A stretch of DNA of 18,738 nucleotides from DTU080 sp050945315 (GCA_050945315.1 JBMNSS010000039.1:1-18738), one strand, 5' to 3'. Positions 8,325 to 16,353 are shown, counted from the first letter of the stretch. Notes: generated by a model not told the origin, from the sequence alone. Numbers and translations are program-made.

Positions 8325-8864
8325 CTACTTGCCCTGATAGAATCCCTCACGTAAAAGGCCATAGTTGAGCTTGTCCCACCGCCTACCCGCGAAGTAGACA
8401 CACTTCCGTTGAACACCCTCCAATACGAATCCGAGCTTCTCAAGCAATCGCTGCGCTCCCCAGTTATGCTCAAGGGTGTTGGCTGAGATCCTTTCGAATC
8501 CGAGATTACCAAAGCCGTACTCCAGCATCAGGCGAACCGCTTCCGTTCCGAAGCCTTTCGAACGATTCTCGATCTTGGCTATGCCGAGTCCGATCGAGCA
8601 CGTTCAATCTTTCCAATTGATGTCTTGGAACGCGATATCGCCCATCACGGTGCCATCGTGTAGGAATACTCCCAATCTGATATGCTTCTCTCCCTGATGG
8701 CGTTGTATCTCTTCGAACCATGCATCCGCCTTTTCCCTGGAATGGCCTATGTTAAGGGGTTCGGTCATTGCAGTGTGGTCATATTCGAATTCGTTCCAGA
8801 GCCTCTGACAGTCCTCCCGTTCCAGGGTGGCGAGGTGGATGCTGTCTCCGTTTAAGCGCAACAC
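8325..8864 (-). pseudogene. GNAT (RimJ/RimL-type) acetyltransferase interrupted by in-frame TGA
   Basis: An acetyl-CoA-dependent N-acetyltransferase of the RimJ/RimL-like GNAT group, 179 codons, of normal family length. Codon 87 (8606-8604) is TGA in an otherwise continuous reading frame: INWKD, stop, TCSIGLGIA. The sequence continues in frame with the acetyl-CoA loop NRSKGFGTEAVRLMLEY (about residues 100-116), then the NTLEHNWGAQRLLEKLGF signature (about 129-146) and ends at 8325. A CGA-to-TGA change (Arg) is the simplest explanation. The GTG start at 8864 has GGGGAG 7 nt upstream. Other genes in the window stop at TGA, so recoding is unlikely. It follows the ANT(6)-like gene by 118 bp on the same strand. 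The break looks recent because everything else is intact; a base-calling error is possible. Confidence 0.85.
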
Positions 8865-8982
8865 GGCTAAGCTCCCCTTTCGCTACAAATGGAACAAGGA
8901 CCAAGTTCGCCCAACGGCTCGGAGCTTAAGTGACGGCGCAACACCGTCCGGCCACACACGCATCTCCGGCGCAATCGAGGCA

Positions 8983-9864
8983 TCAGTAAATCTGTTTTGC
9001 ATTTGCCGGCAAGGTTCTCACGTGCTCAAGATACGACGTTACCTTAGCGGCCGTCTCTTTCGGAAAATGGAAGCCGAACGTCTCCGCCACCAACTGCGCA
9101 GATCGCTCAAAAATCGCGAGAAACAGGAACATTGATTCCCAGAGGCTGTCGTAGTCACAATCGACGTAAGTCATCTTGTACTCATTCCACAGCTCCGGCG
9201 TCAGGAGGCTTTCCAAATGCTTACCTTTGAACCCCAATGACTTCTCCCATCCGGTCCGTATCCCGATCTCCCAACCCAACATCATCGTCATCGGTTCCCG
9301 CAGCCACCCTTCGATGTAGTACTTCACAAGCGGCAGCTGTCTTCGCCAAAGGGTCTTAGGAATGTGGGATCCCAATGAAAAAAAGAAGGCCGCGCAGCAC
9401 CCGTCATAGAGTTCCTTGGTGGGCTGGGTGATCAAATAGCTGGTTTCGTTGGGCGGCGGAAGGGCCGGAAGGCGACTGTCCTTGTCGATCAATACGGCTG
9501 TCAGGCTGTCTGCAAGATGATCACCCAACGTATCCAGGTGATGGAACGACAAGTCGATGCGATGCCCATCCAGCAATTGAATGTTGTAGTTGTAATGGCG
9601 ACCATCCGCCTCCGCCGGAGGCCATGGCCCCATCAGGGGTTGTTCCACGACGATCACTTCACCAAAACGCAGCACAACGTATTCTTCATCGCGGAATGGC
9701 TCCACGTCCGTTACGAAAGCGGCAATATCAAAGTCCCGGAAGGGGTCCTGGGCGGCACTTGGATTCACTCGAGAGCCATTCATCAATACGACCCGAATAC
9801 GGTCATCGATCTCGGCGAAACCCAGGATGAGGGCCATGATCTCATCTTCTGTTCTGGTCTTCAT
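8983..9864 (-). CDS. ANT(6)-like aminoglycoside 6-adenylyltransferase
   Basis: A predicted aminoglycoside (streptomycin-type) nucleotidyltransferase, 293 residues, cytoplasmic, of the Adenyl_transf/ANT(6) family. It has the nucleotidyltransferase motif LMNGSR (Gly30-Ser31-Arg32) and metal-binding acids in FRDFDIA (Asp44, Asp46). RIDLSFH (Asp104) is the likely third acid. The C-terminal half shows the family series ELYDGCCAAFFF, LWRRQLPLVKYY, MLGWEIGIRTGW, GFKGKHLESLL and FLFLAIFERSAQLVAETFGF. The length matches ANT(6) enzymes. AAAGG lies about 9 nt upstream of the ATG. It is followed by the broken GNAT gene and preceded by an eroded radical SAM copy. In environmental genomes such genes often are housekeeping or orphan enzymes, so a resistance phenotype is inferred, not shown. 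Confidence 0.9.
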   Translation of the reverse strand: MKTRTEDEIMALILGFAEIDDRIRVVLMNGSRVNPSAAQDPFRDFDIAAFVTDVEPFRDEEYVVLRFGEVIVVEQPLMGPWPPAEADGRHYNYNIQLLDGHRIDLSFHHLDTLGDHLADSLTAVLIDKDSRLPALPPPNETSYLITQPTKELYDGCCAAFFFSLGSHIPKTLWRRQLPLVKYYIEGWLREPMTMMLGWEIGIRTGWEKSLGFKGKHLESLLTPELWNEYKMTYVDCDYDSLWESMFLFLAIFERSAQLVAETFGFHFPKETAAKVTSYLEHVRTLPANAKQIY

Positions 9865-9995
9865 ATCGATCTACCTTTCGTCGCCGCCAATCAACGGTGG
9901 GGTACCCCGTGTGCGTCTTGCCACTCCGCCCGCTGAGTGCGCTCGTCGGAGGGTGGAAGGGGTTGAGGCGCCCCCAACTCAGTCGAGCACCTATA

Positions 9996-10182
9996 GATCC
10001 GGGTCGACAGTTGCCGGCGTATGTGCCCTTGCACGTCTTCCTGCCAATACTGCTCCAACCACTTCCACAGCACACTGACATCTCTGGGGTGACCTTTAGT
10101 CCGGCGTTCCGGTTAAGACTAAAGAACCCCGTTGTGACCGTACCTCACGGTGTCTCGAGGCTATCCGTTCGGTAGTAGCTGA
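9996..10182 (-). pseudogene. eroded duplicate of the radical SAM gene 3' part
   Basis: This stretch aligns with 12685-12859 inside the radical SAM pseudogene on the same strand. Shared tracts on the plus strand include TTGCACGT..TTC, CCACTTCCxCAxCACACTGACATC, CTTTAG followed by CCGG, and a final ATxCGTTCGxTAG. On the minus strand it reads roughly SYYRTDSLE and, in another frame, VLWKWLEQYWQED, against SYRTHDLPS and VMRKWLALYRREE in the better copy. Frameshifts and stops are frequent, so it is non-coding now. The interval from here to the start of the ANT(6)-like gene (9864) holds nothing else recognisable. Confidence 0.75.
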
Positions 10183-10473
10183 TGCCCCCGTCGGGCCCCT
10201 CCTGTTGGGAGTTGTCACTACGTAGAGGGGTTCCTACGCCGGGAACGGTTTCAGTGTTATGCTCACCCGTTCCGTTGGTATGATTTACGAGACCTTTCCG
10301 GGAACGAAAGGCGGAAGCGGTGTAAAAACCTGCCTACGTCTATCGAAGGCGGAGGCGGAAGGCACCAAGGCGGTCGCCCCCTCTCGCCCCCCTCGTCTGT
10401 GGGTGCGAAAGGTGCGCGGAAGTCGATTTGGCGCTTACAACACCTGTTTGGCCACACCGTGGATGCCTAATAC
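10183..10473. other. 290-bp gap, nothing recognised
   Basis: No ORF with an SD motif or family resemblance on either strand. It separates the eroded radical SAM piece from the second copy of the unidentified element and may be more distant remnant of the same lost gene. Confidence 0.3.
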
Positions 10474-10660
10474 GATTGAGCTTCGGTTGTTACTCCGCCG
10501 CCTGCCAATCTACCGGATCCGGCATCCGATCCTTCACCGCCCGCCGGCCTCTACGCGATATAGCCGCCGGATGGCGGCTATATCGGACGCGATGTAACGC
10601 TAATGGCCGGGTCTGCATCAGCATCGTGCCAAGAAGATCCTGCACCATCTCGGATGCTGA
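10474..10660. repeat. unidentified degenerate element, copy 2, with 13-bp perfect hairpin
   Basis: Homologous to 8119-8290. This copy holds a perfect 13-bp inverted repeat (arms 10556-10568 and 10573-10585: CGATATAGCCGCC, loop GGAT, then its complement). The matching part of copy 1 begins with the same CGATATA but no longer folds perfectly. Minus-strand translation gives a related peptide around 10520-10575. The product and element type are unknown. From 10661 to 10792 nothing further is recognised. Confidence 0.55.
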
Positions 10661-10792
10661 GGGCTACTGATATCTGATTCCGGTGTTCTTCCTTCAACTA
10701 AGGACTGCGCATGGGTTCTGCCGGCATCTCCGCCAACATGGACGGAAAGCGGAAAGCAACAACCAGTCAACGCAGCCGGCGCAGCTTCGGCC

Positions 10793-11734
10793 CTATTCCT
10801 TCTCAATAACGTAGCCTTCCTTAAACTTCCCTTCCAGTGATTCACCGACACTGGCCTCTTCATCGACACTGATAACACGCAGCGTTCCTACAGGGACTTC
10901 CACGGGTTTTGACAGACCGGGTACCTGTACCGATTCGCTGACCTTGAACCTATCACCGGGCTTTATCTTGTCTCCTTCGCCCAGATTGATTACGTACTTA
11001 TCCCCTATGACTGCCAGTATCTGACCGGTAATCTTCTCTGAAGGCGCCCCGCGTCCCAGCTCAATATCCCGAAAAGACTCTTCGAAATTAGCAATCAGAT
11101 CATCCACGGCTTGAAAGAGAGCTTTACCCAATATCGAGTTTCTAAACGTTTCGCTGCTGAATGAGATGCCACGCAAGTTATCTACTGCGACACTGACCCC
11201 CGTTTGCGAGCCCGAGCCTTGAACGGAACCCAGAACAACCCCTGTGGTCACATCAACCAAACGCGCACTCAATTCAGCCTTGGCAACGGATCCTCCAAGT
11301 CTGACAATACCGACCCGAATACCTCCCGAACCTGTCTGCTGAAGTGTGGTTAACGTGCCCATCAATAAAACGTCTGCTCCCAACAGGCGTCCCAACTGTG
11401 CAGCGTTATATGGATCCACTGTTCCCGACAGAACGAGATCTTGTTCCTGAAGGATGTGCTCTATTCGATCCCGTTCAACAACCCTTAGCCATGCTCGATC
11501 TGACAGCTTGTCTGTCACGGTCTGCGTTATCCCGTTGAGCATTTGATACCTGTCTATGTACCATTCACCTATTTCGCCCCCTTCAAAGGGCATAATGGCA
11601 ATGGTGACATCTGCAGAAAATACTACTAAAGGACATACCATGACAAAAATAAGAGCCAAGAAAAGAGCTGACTTGCGTATCACATCAACCACCCCGATCA
11701 GTCTAGTCGTTAGCTTGTATTTTCGACTGACCAT
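10793..11734 (-). CDS. CsgG/HfaB-family exported protein with FlgT-like C-terminal domain
   Basis: 313 residues. An N-terminal signal sequence (residues about 20-41, ending VVFSA) is followed by a CsgG-type domain: VTIAIMPFEGGEIGEWY, DKLSDRAWLRVVERDRIEHILQEQ, DPYNAAQLGRLLGADVLLMGTL, and the sheet SVAKAELSARLVDVTTGVVLG. In curli CsgG such proteins form outer-membrane secretion pores. Here the lipid-anchor Cys is not clearly placed (the only Cys is in the hydrophobic core), so export without lipidation is possible. Residues about 236-311 (GQILAVIGDKYVINLGEGDKIKPGDRFKV, then VGTLRVISVDEEASVG) resemble the FlgT C-terminal domain, a small barrel in envelope proteins. AGGA lies 7 nt upstream of the ATG at 11734. 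No curli subunit or flagellar gene is nearby; it stands alone. Confidence 0.85.
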   Translation of the reverse strand: MVSRKYKLTTRLIGVVDVIRKSALFLALIFVMVCPLVVFSADVTIAIMPFEGGEIGEWYIDRYQMLNGITQTVTDKLSDRAWLRVVERDRIEHILQEQDLVLSGTVDPYNAAQLGRLLGADVLLMGTLTTLQQTGSGGIRVGIVRLGGSVAKAELSARLVDVTTGVVLGSVQGSGSQTGVSVAVDNLRGISFSSETFRNSILGKALFQAVDDLIANFEESFRDIELGRGAPSEKITGQILAVIGDKYVINLGEGDKIKPGDRFKVSESVQVPGLSKPVEVPVGTLRVISVDEEASVGESLEGKFKEGYVIEKE

Positions 11735-11924
11735 CGATAATTCCTACGAGGAAAGACAGGCCATGGGAATCTTTTCGGAGCCATGAATAGAAGTTGTCCG
11801 GTTGTACACTGGTCCCGAGAGCAAGAGCCGCGCAGGATAGAAACGAGCGTCTTCGATGGCACCGGCGCCACAGCGTCGTCAGAAACGCTATCGACCGGCC
11901 CATGAGTGTTAAGCGGAATCGAAA

Positions 11925-12575
11925 CCCGTCCGAGTGGTGACCAAACGGATGAGAATCTCACGGGTGACGGTGCGCAAGTACCGGCGGGCGCCCGAGTACC
12001 CGATGCCTTGGCCCCGCCCAACTCGGCCGGGAACCGGCGGCTGCCGGATTTGACGGTTCATATTCCTGCTGCGATCGTATGTGCATGCGTCGCGAGTCGA
12101 CGGCGCGGAAGATATATGGCCAACCGACTCCTTTGCACCAAGGCTCGTGTGGCGCTGAGCCCAAAGACGGCTTCGGCGGCTGTCTTGCAGCGCCGCCGGG
12201 AAGCTGAGCAACACTGAGCGACGGCAGTTGACGGCGGCCTTGGACCAGGATTCGAGAGCCCCCGAAGCATATGCTTGAGTGCAGGAGCTCCGGCAGATCA
12301 CATACGAGCGGGATGCGGATGTGCTCTTCGCTGGGCTTGATCAATCCGGGCATTCGCCGATACGTGGTATACGACGTTTGGCAGAAGGCGTGCGCCTTGA
12401 TGTCGATGCGGTAGTTGCCGCCATCCGGTTGCCGTGGAGCAACGGGCGGGCGGAAGGTCCCATCCATCGGTTGAAGCTACTGAAACGTCAGATCTACGGC
12501 CGGGTCGGGATCAAGCTCCTCCGAGGGCGTTTCCTGCCGACAACAGACGCTCACCAAAGCTCAGGACGAATACCT
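11925..12575 (+). pseudogene. ISL3-like transposase relic
   Basis: A decayed DDE transposase on the plus strand. Near 11940-12000 the frame reads TKRMRISRVTVRKYRRAPEYP, a helix-turn-helix as in the middle of ISL3-type enzymes. After several frame changes, SPKTASAAVL (about 12160) and GKLSNTERRQLTAALDQDS (about 12190) follow. The open frame contains an in-frame TGA at about 12272 and ends with the diagnostic C-terminal motif RLPWSNGRAEGPIHRLKLLKR, then QIYGRVGIKLLRGRF (about 12426-12530). The 3' boundary, with ACCAAAGCTCAGGACGAA near 12552-12570, could be a worn terminal repeat; no matching left end was found. It abuts the 3' end of the radical SAM pseudogene, so insertion here may have truncated that gene. 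Confidence 0.75.
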
Positions 12576-13778
12576 GTAGCGGCCCAGCCCGGGTAGCCCC
12601 ACCAAAAGCACGTAATCCCGATGTCTGCAGCACCATGGAAATCAAGCGGTAGACATCTCTGCTTGATCCACGCGAGTGCGTGCAGATCCGGATCGATGCC
12701 TGCCGGAGAAGGGGTGTTTGCACGTTCTTCGCGCCGATACAACGCCAGCCACTTCCGCATCACACTGACATCATTAGGATGGGCTTTAGCAGAGGCCGGA
12801 TCACCGTAACGAGAGCACAGCTGGCCTATCGACGGCAGGTCATGCGTTCGATAGCTGACTACGCTGTCCATGACTCTCGATATACCATCCGATGCCAGGT
12901 TGCCGTGGCAGTACTCGTAGTTGGCGGGAGATCCTTCGTAAACGTTTAGCTGTCCGTCACATGTCACGGAAACGTAGGCTCCCCGGCGCCGGTACGCAGA
13001 GTGATCCTTTGCCATCTCCGTCAGATCGTGCTCTCCGCTTGGTACATTTCGAGTGACTGAACCCTCACACAGACCGCCAGGCAGTGCAACGTTGCCGGAT
13101 ATGCCTTCGATGGCTGCCTCCAACTCATGCACGTCCGGGCACCACGCTTCGTATTCCATCAGTCTTCGATTCGACATCAACGTCGGGACAGTCACATTGA
13201 TGAATGGGTCGACTTCTGTAGTCAGTGACCGCAGTACGTCGATCATCTCTCGGACGTCTTTGGTGTTCGCCTTGCTGAGGAACAGATTCCATCCCAACCA
13301 TAGGCCGTGATCAACAAGGCGTTTCGCCGCTTCCGTGACATGCGTATAGGCACCTGGGCTACCGACAAACCAATCGTGTGTTGCTTCCATGCCATGTAGG
13401 CTTAAGCGCGCTTGTGTGATTCCTTCTTTCCTTACCTCATCGACCAAATCGGCCAGCCGGGGATGATGCGCGAGAACGTGGCCGTTGGTCGTTATGGCCA
13501 TTTCCACTATTCCGTCGTTGAATTCTCTTTGGAAACGCCACAAGTCAAGTGGTTCGGGGTGACACCATACATCATCCATGGTCATAGGCAAGGGTCTGTT
13601 GAACCCCGCGTCCTGAGAGACTTTCTTGAGGAGAAAGCGGTGGATGACCTTGCGCCCAGCACTGCTTGCCTCTATGGCTACACTACGTGGCCATGATCGT
13701 CAGAATGAGCCTTTCGGCTTGGTGCTCAACAAGTCCCACCTCCCCCGTCCCATTGTCATTCGCTCGAGGGCTCAACAA
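12551..13778 (-). pseudogene. radical SAM enzyme pseudogene with destroyed CxxxCxxC motif
   Basis: A radical SAM protein relic. The long frame (13591-12551) shows the barrel downstream of the cluster: VEMAITTNGHVLAHHP, then ARLSLHGMEATHDWFVGSPGAYTHV, and a C-terminal part with CDGQLNVYEG, of the type seen in SPASM-like extensions. Upstream, in another frame, AAGGAG lies 5 nt before a TTG at 13778, and the frame runs through LILTIMAT, a TAG stop, then CSHRGKQCW (about 13680-13654). CSHRCKQC would be a perfect CxxxCxxC cluster motif; the middle Cys is now Gly (GGC), a stop precedes it and a frameshift follows. It therefore cannot bind the 4Fe-4S cluster. The 3' end meets the ISL3 relic. The original substrate is unknown. 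A second eroded copy lies at 9996-10182. Confidence 0.8.
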
Positions 13779-13883
13779 CACCACTCCTTACCCGGCCAGT
13801 CTCCGATGTCATCGGAAAGATCCACGTGCGGCTTCGGCGCTACATGAGCCTGTCGTGCAACAACGCTGAGCCAAGGCCCGTGT

Positions 13884-14495
13884 CTACAATACATGACGTG
13901 CAAGCCTCAAGAGAACAGCTTGCTGTAGTCCAACAGGCACCCGCCGCGCGTCCATTGCTCGTTTCAAGAGACTGAGATCGCAGCCGTTCTTAGCCATCCA
14001 GCCAAGGATGGGCTCGTACCTGTCTTCGCGATTGCGACTGAGTTCGGTGGCCAATCTGAGCTCAATCTTGACCGTCGGTAAGACATACATGCCTACCTTC
14101 ATACCGACATGATGAGTCCATGGCCCGGATCCGGACACTTCGATGCAATCAGACTCGGTGCTCACTTCCACCGTGCTCGCCTCAACACTGATGCCGTCGA
14201 TGTCATAGCGACACCAATACTGGCCGGCTTCCCGAGGCGGCGGTGACCACTGCTCGGATCTCGGTTTGACCAAGCAATGATACTCAGACAACGCATCTGA
14301 AAAGGCATCGACATGCTTTCGGTCGCGCATCAGGAAATCAACATCGCCCACGGGTAATTCGCAACCGTACGATAAGGCCGCAGCCGTTCCAACGAGCCTA
14401 TAGTCGGTCTCGGCCAGGACTGCCTGAAGCTTTGGAAGCACCTTCAAAAGGACACCGTGCAACGTCGGTTGGTCAATGTGCCGCTGCGACTCCAT
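13884..14495 (-). CDS. small nucleotidyltransferase-fold protein
   Basis: 203 residues with the nucleotidyltransferase superfamily core: YRLVGTAAALSYGCELPVGDVDFLM (residues about 32-56) contains the Gly-Thr turn and the Asp51-x-Asp53 metal pair. A later strand (GISVEAST, Glu105) may supply the third acid. The C-terminal half is predicted helical (TELSRNREDRYEPILGWM, then LLKRAMDARR). This pattern is shared by many uncharacterised proteins that modify small molecules or tRNA or act as toxins; the substrate cannot be assigned. I chose the ATG at 14495, with GGAGTG about 9 nt upstream, over the longer frame to 14645, whose extra N-terminus is low-complexity and lacks an SD motif. It follows the radical SAM relic region and shares its strand. 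Confidence 0.75.
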   Translation of the reverse strand: MESQRHIDQPTLHGVLLKVLPKLQAVLAETDYRLVGTAAALSYGCELPVGDVDFLMRDRKHVDAFSDALSEYHCLVKPRSEQWSPPPREAGQYWCRYDIDGISVEASTVEVSTESDCIEVSGSGPWTHHVGMKVGMYVLPTVKIELRLATELSRNREDRYEPILGWMAKNGCDLSLLKRAMDARRVPVGLQQAVLLRLARHVL

Positions 14496-15107
14496 CTTGA
14501 ATGTCACTCCACCACTCAGTCGTAATCGACAGCCCATGCGCTGCCGTCTGCCCAATGATCCCGCGCGCCTCACAGGCGTCATCTCCGATCCCGGTGGGGA
14601 GAGTCCTCCATCGGTCCGGTGTATGCGCCCCTTAGCCTGCCTCACACTACTTGTCGATCGATTACGTTACTGCCGGGGACAGCTTTCCGAAAAGCACCCT
14701 TATGTACGAACGGACCATCGTTGACGTCCTTCCTCGGTCAAGCAATGCAACCTCTTTCGACCGCTTACTCCTCAACCGCCACGAGCGAGAGCCGACCGAT
14801 GCCTTGCTGCTGCTGACACCGATCCGATCCAAGGGTGCGTGAGCCCTTGGATGTCCATTGGCTACTCCCCGCGCTCTATTCGACCCTGATGACCGGAGTC
14901 CTATCTTATTTGGGATGGGACTCACAGCCCGGAATTGGAGAGGCAGACTCCGCCGGCTAACGGCGCCTCCTGAGCCGTCCCGACTTTTCGAATGCCGAAC
15001 CGCTTATACCGGCAATAGGTGTTTCGCTAACGTCTCGGCCGCTCTTGCTCACCCCCCTATCTGGCTTCTGTTCCAGATCTTTGGGCCCTGCCGGCAGACG
15101 AAATGTG
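14496..15107. other. 600-bp intergenic region with a 9-bp hairpin
   Basis: No supported gene. A 9-bp inverted repeat ATCCAAGGG/CCCTTGGAT (arms 14827-14835 and 14844-14852, loop 8 nt) is visible. A plus-strand ORF of about 45 codons from ATG 14702 stops inside that hairpin, but it has no SD motif and no family resemblance. Confidence 0.35.
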
Positions 15108-15136
15108 TTGACAGCACCTTTTTACCCGGGTATTAT
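15108..15136 (+). promoter_or_regulatory. sigma-70-type promoter of the DUF2239 gene
   Basis: TTGACA (15108-15113), a 17-bp spacer and TATTAT (15131-15136), one base from the -10 consensus. The start codon lies 58 bp downstream of the -10. The spacer contains the palindrome CCCGGG. This is a strong housekeeping-type match. Confidence 0.8.
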
Positions 15137-15193
15137 TAGTCCGACGCCGGACACTTCAGCTGGCCCGGCGACAACCAGAAGGGGCTGAGTCCC

Positions 15194-15841
15194 ATGACGA
15201 AACGTTACTGCACAGGGTTTGCGGGGTCACGTCGAGTGGCATCGGGTGAACTCCGCGAGGTGGCTCTGAAGCTTAAAGAGTTGTTTGACAGCGATGAAAC
15301 CGAACCGTTGCTGGTATTCGATGATGAGACCGGCAGTCAGATTGATCTACCTTTGGCCGGTACAGTCGACGAGCTGACAAAAAGCGTGGCAGTCCTCTCC
15401 GACGGGAAAGACGCACAACATGGAGAAAAGGCAGCAGCGCCCTCCGGCCCAACCCCCGCCAGCAGGGGACCGGGTCGCCCGAGACTGGGCGTGGTGGCAC
15501 GAGAAGTGACGCTACTTCCTCGGCACTGGGAGTGGCTAAACGGCCAACCCAGCGGGGCTTCGGCGACGTTGCGCAGGCTCGTAGAGCGCGCTCGCAAGGA
15601 AAGCAGTGCCGCCGATCGCGTCCGCCAAGCGCAGGAGGCTGCCTATCGCTTCATGACCACTATGGCCGGGAATGAGCCGGGTTACGAAGAGGCGTTACGC
15701 GCCTTTTACAGACAGGACTACGACCGGTTCGATGAGTTGAACCGCAACTGGCCGCAGGATGTCCGTGAATACGCTCGAATGCTTGTGGCAAAGGCGCGCG
15801 AAGCAGCGGCTACGGTCGGTGCCGAAAAGAGTCCGCAGTGA
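15194..15841 (+). CDS. DUF2239 family protein
   Basis: 215 residues, cytoplasmic, of the DUF2239 family, whose function is unknown. The N-terminal part (about 1-65) is a mixed alpha/beta segment with LLVFDDETGSQIDLPLAG. A charged linker (about 70-95) leads to the family signature GRPRLGVVAREVTLLPRHWEWL (about 94-115) and GASATLRRLVERARK (about 121-135). The C-terminal helices contain FMTTMAGNEPGYEEALRAFY and a short Asp/Arg-rich tail. AAGGGG lies about 9 nt upstream of the ATG. It is monocistronic: its own promoter lies upstream and an imperfect hairpin follows about 55 bp after the stop. Confidence 0.92.
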   Translation: MTKRYCTGFAGSRRVASGELREVALKLKELFDSDETEPLLVFDDETGSQIDLPLAGTVDELTKSVAVLSDGKDAQHGEKAAAPSGPTPASRGPGRPRLGVVAREVTLLPRHWEWLNGQPSGASATLRRLVERARKESSAADRVRQAQEAAYRFMTTMAGNEPGYEEALRAFYRQDYDRFDELNRNWPQDVREYARMLVAKAREAAATVGAEKSPQ

Positions 15842-15895
15842 GCAGAAGCCCTGGTCAGGGCGGCAATCAACAACGCGGTTCAACACACTCCGATC

Positions 15896-15939
15896 AACCA
15901 GGTAAAGGCCCCGACAGGGGTCGGCCCCTTTACCTGGTT
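15896..15939 (+). terminator. 20-bp near-perfect hairpin after the DUF2239 gene
   Basis: Arms 15896-15915 and 15920-15939 pair at 18 of 20 positions around the loop AGGG. There is no U tract, and the next 250 bp contain further small GC-rich inverted repeats (two copies of CCCTTCGGG, and CACCGC/GCGGTG near 16045). A terminator or mRNA 3' structure is likely; a short mobile palindromic element is an alternative. The region 15940-16190 shows no gene. Confidence 0.55.
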
Positions 15940-16197
15940 CACAAAGCGGTCTCCCTTCGGGTTTTCCGGAGAACACCCGACAGCCCTTCGGGTTGAAGAT
16001 TCTTGACAGGGGCACTCGGTGAGGTCTTGAAACGGTAAGCACCACCGCAGAAGCGCGGTGGCGCAAGGAAAGCACAACTAGATTCACCGGCGCTGACAGA
16101 AGGTATGGCTATCGAGCGCCTCTGACACTTGTTGCCGTGTTACGACTCCGGGACTCGGACGCTCTGAGACGAGATCCGGTGTGAGCCCGGAAATAAT

Positions 16198-16223
16198 GAA
16201 AGCCCTGCATTTGCAGGGCTTTC
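16198..16223 (-). terminator. terminator of the tRNA-Lys transcript
   Basis: A perfect inverted repeat, GAAAGCCCTGCA and its complement with a 2-nt centre, followed on the minus strand by ATTATTT. It lies 12 bp beyond the CCA end of the tRNA. Confidence 0.75.
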
Positions 16224-16234
16224 GATGTTCTCTG

Positions 16235-16311
16235 TGGTGGGCCATCAGGGACTCGAACCCCGGACACCCTGATTAAGAGTCAGGTGCTCTAGCCAGCTGA
16301 GCTAATGGCCC
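16235..16311 (-). tRNA. tRNA-Lys (anticodon CTT)
   Basis: A complete 77-nt cloverleaf. The acceptor stem GGGCCAT pairs with ATGGCCC, followed by an encoded ACCA end. The D arm has GCTC/GAGC, the anticodon stem is CCTGA/TCAGG with loop CTCTTAA (anticodon CTT), and the T arm has TTCGAGT. It has its own promoter and terminator and stands alone. Confidence 0.97.
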
Positions 16312-16324
16312 TTGAACGGCTCTA

Positions 16325-16353
16325 ATTATACCACGCGTCCTCGTCTCTGACAA
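16325..16353 (-). promoter_or_regulatory. promoter of tRNA-Lys
   Basis: On the minus strand, TTGTCA (16353-16348), a 17-bp spacer and a perfect TATAAT (16330-16325), 13 bp before the tRNA 5' end. A second GTGGTATAAT occurs at 16427-16436 on the same strand but lacks a good -35. Confidence 0.85.

Noticed and set aside
9842..10081. Short minus-strand ORFs upstream of the ANT(6)-like gene
   Set aside because: They are pieces of the eroded radical SAM duplicate in broken frames.
10474..10660. The unidentified element as a group II intron 5' domain or a radical SAM N-terminus
   Set aside because: Neither the intron 5' pattern nor the peptide order of the radical SAM copy matched when compared by eye.
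14702..14842. Possible small plus-strand gene starting MYERTIVDVLP
   Set aside because: No ribosome site, no recognised family, and its stop falls inside a hairpin; evidence too thin for a call.
15695..16087. Minus-strand ORF of 130 codons
   Set aside because: It overlaps the 3' part of the DUF2239 gene and the hairpin region, has no SD motif and an arbitrary composition.
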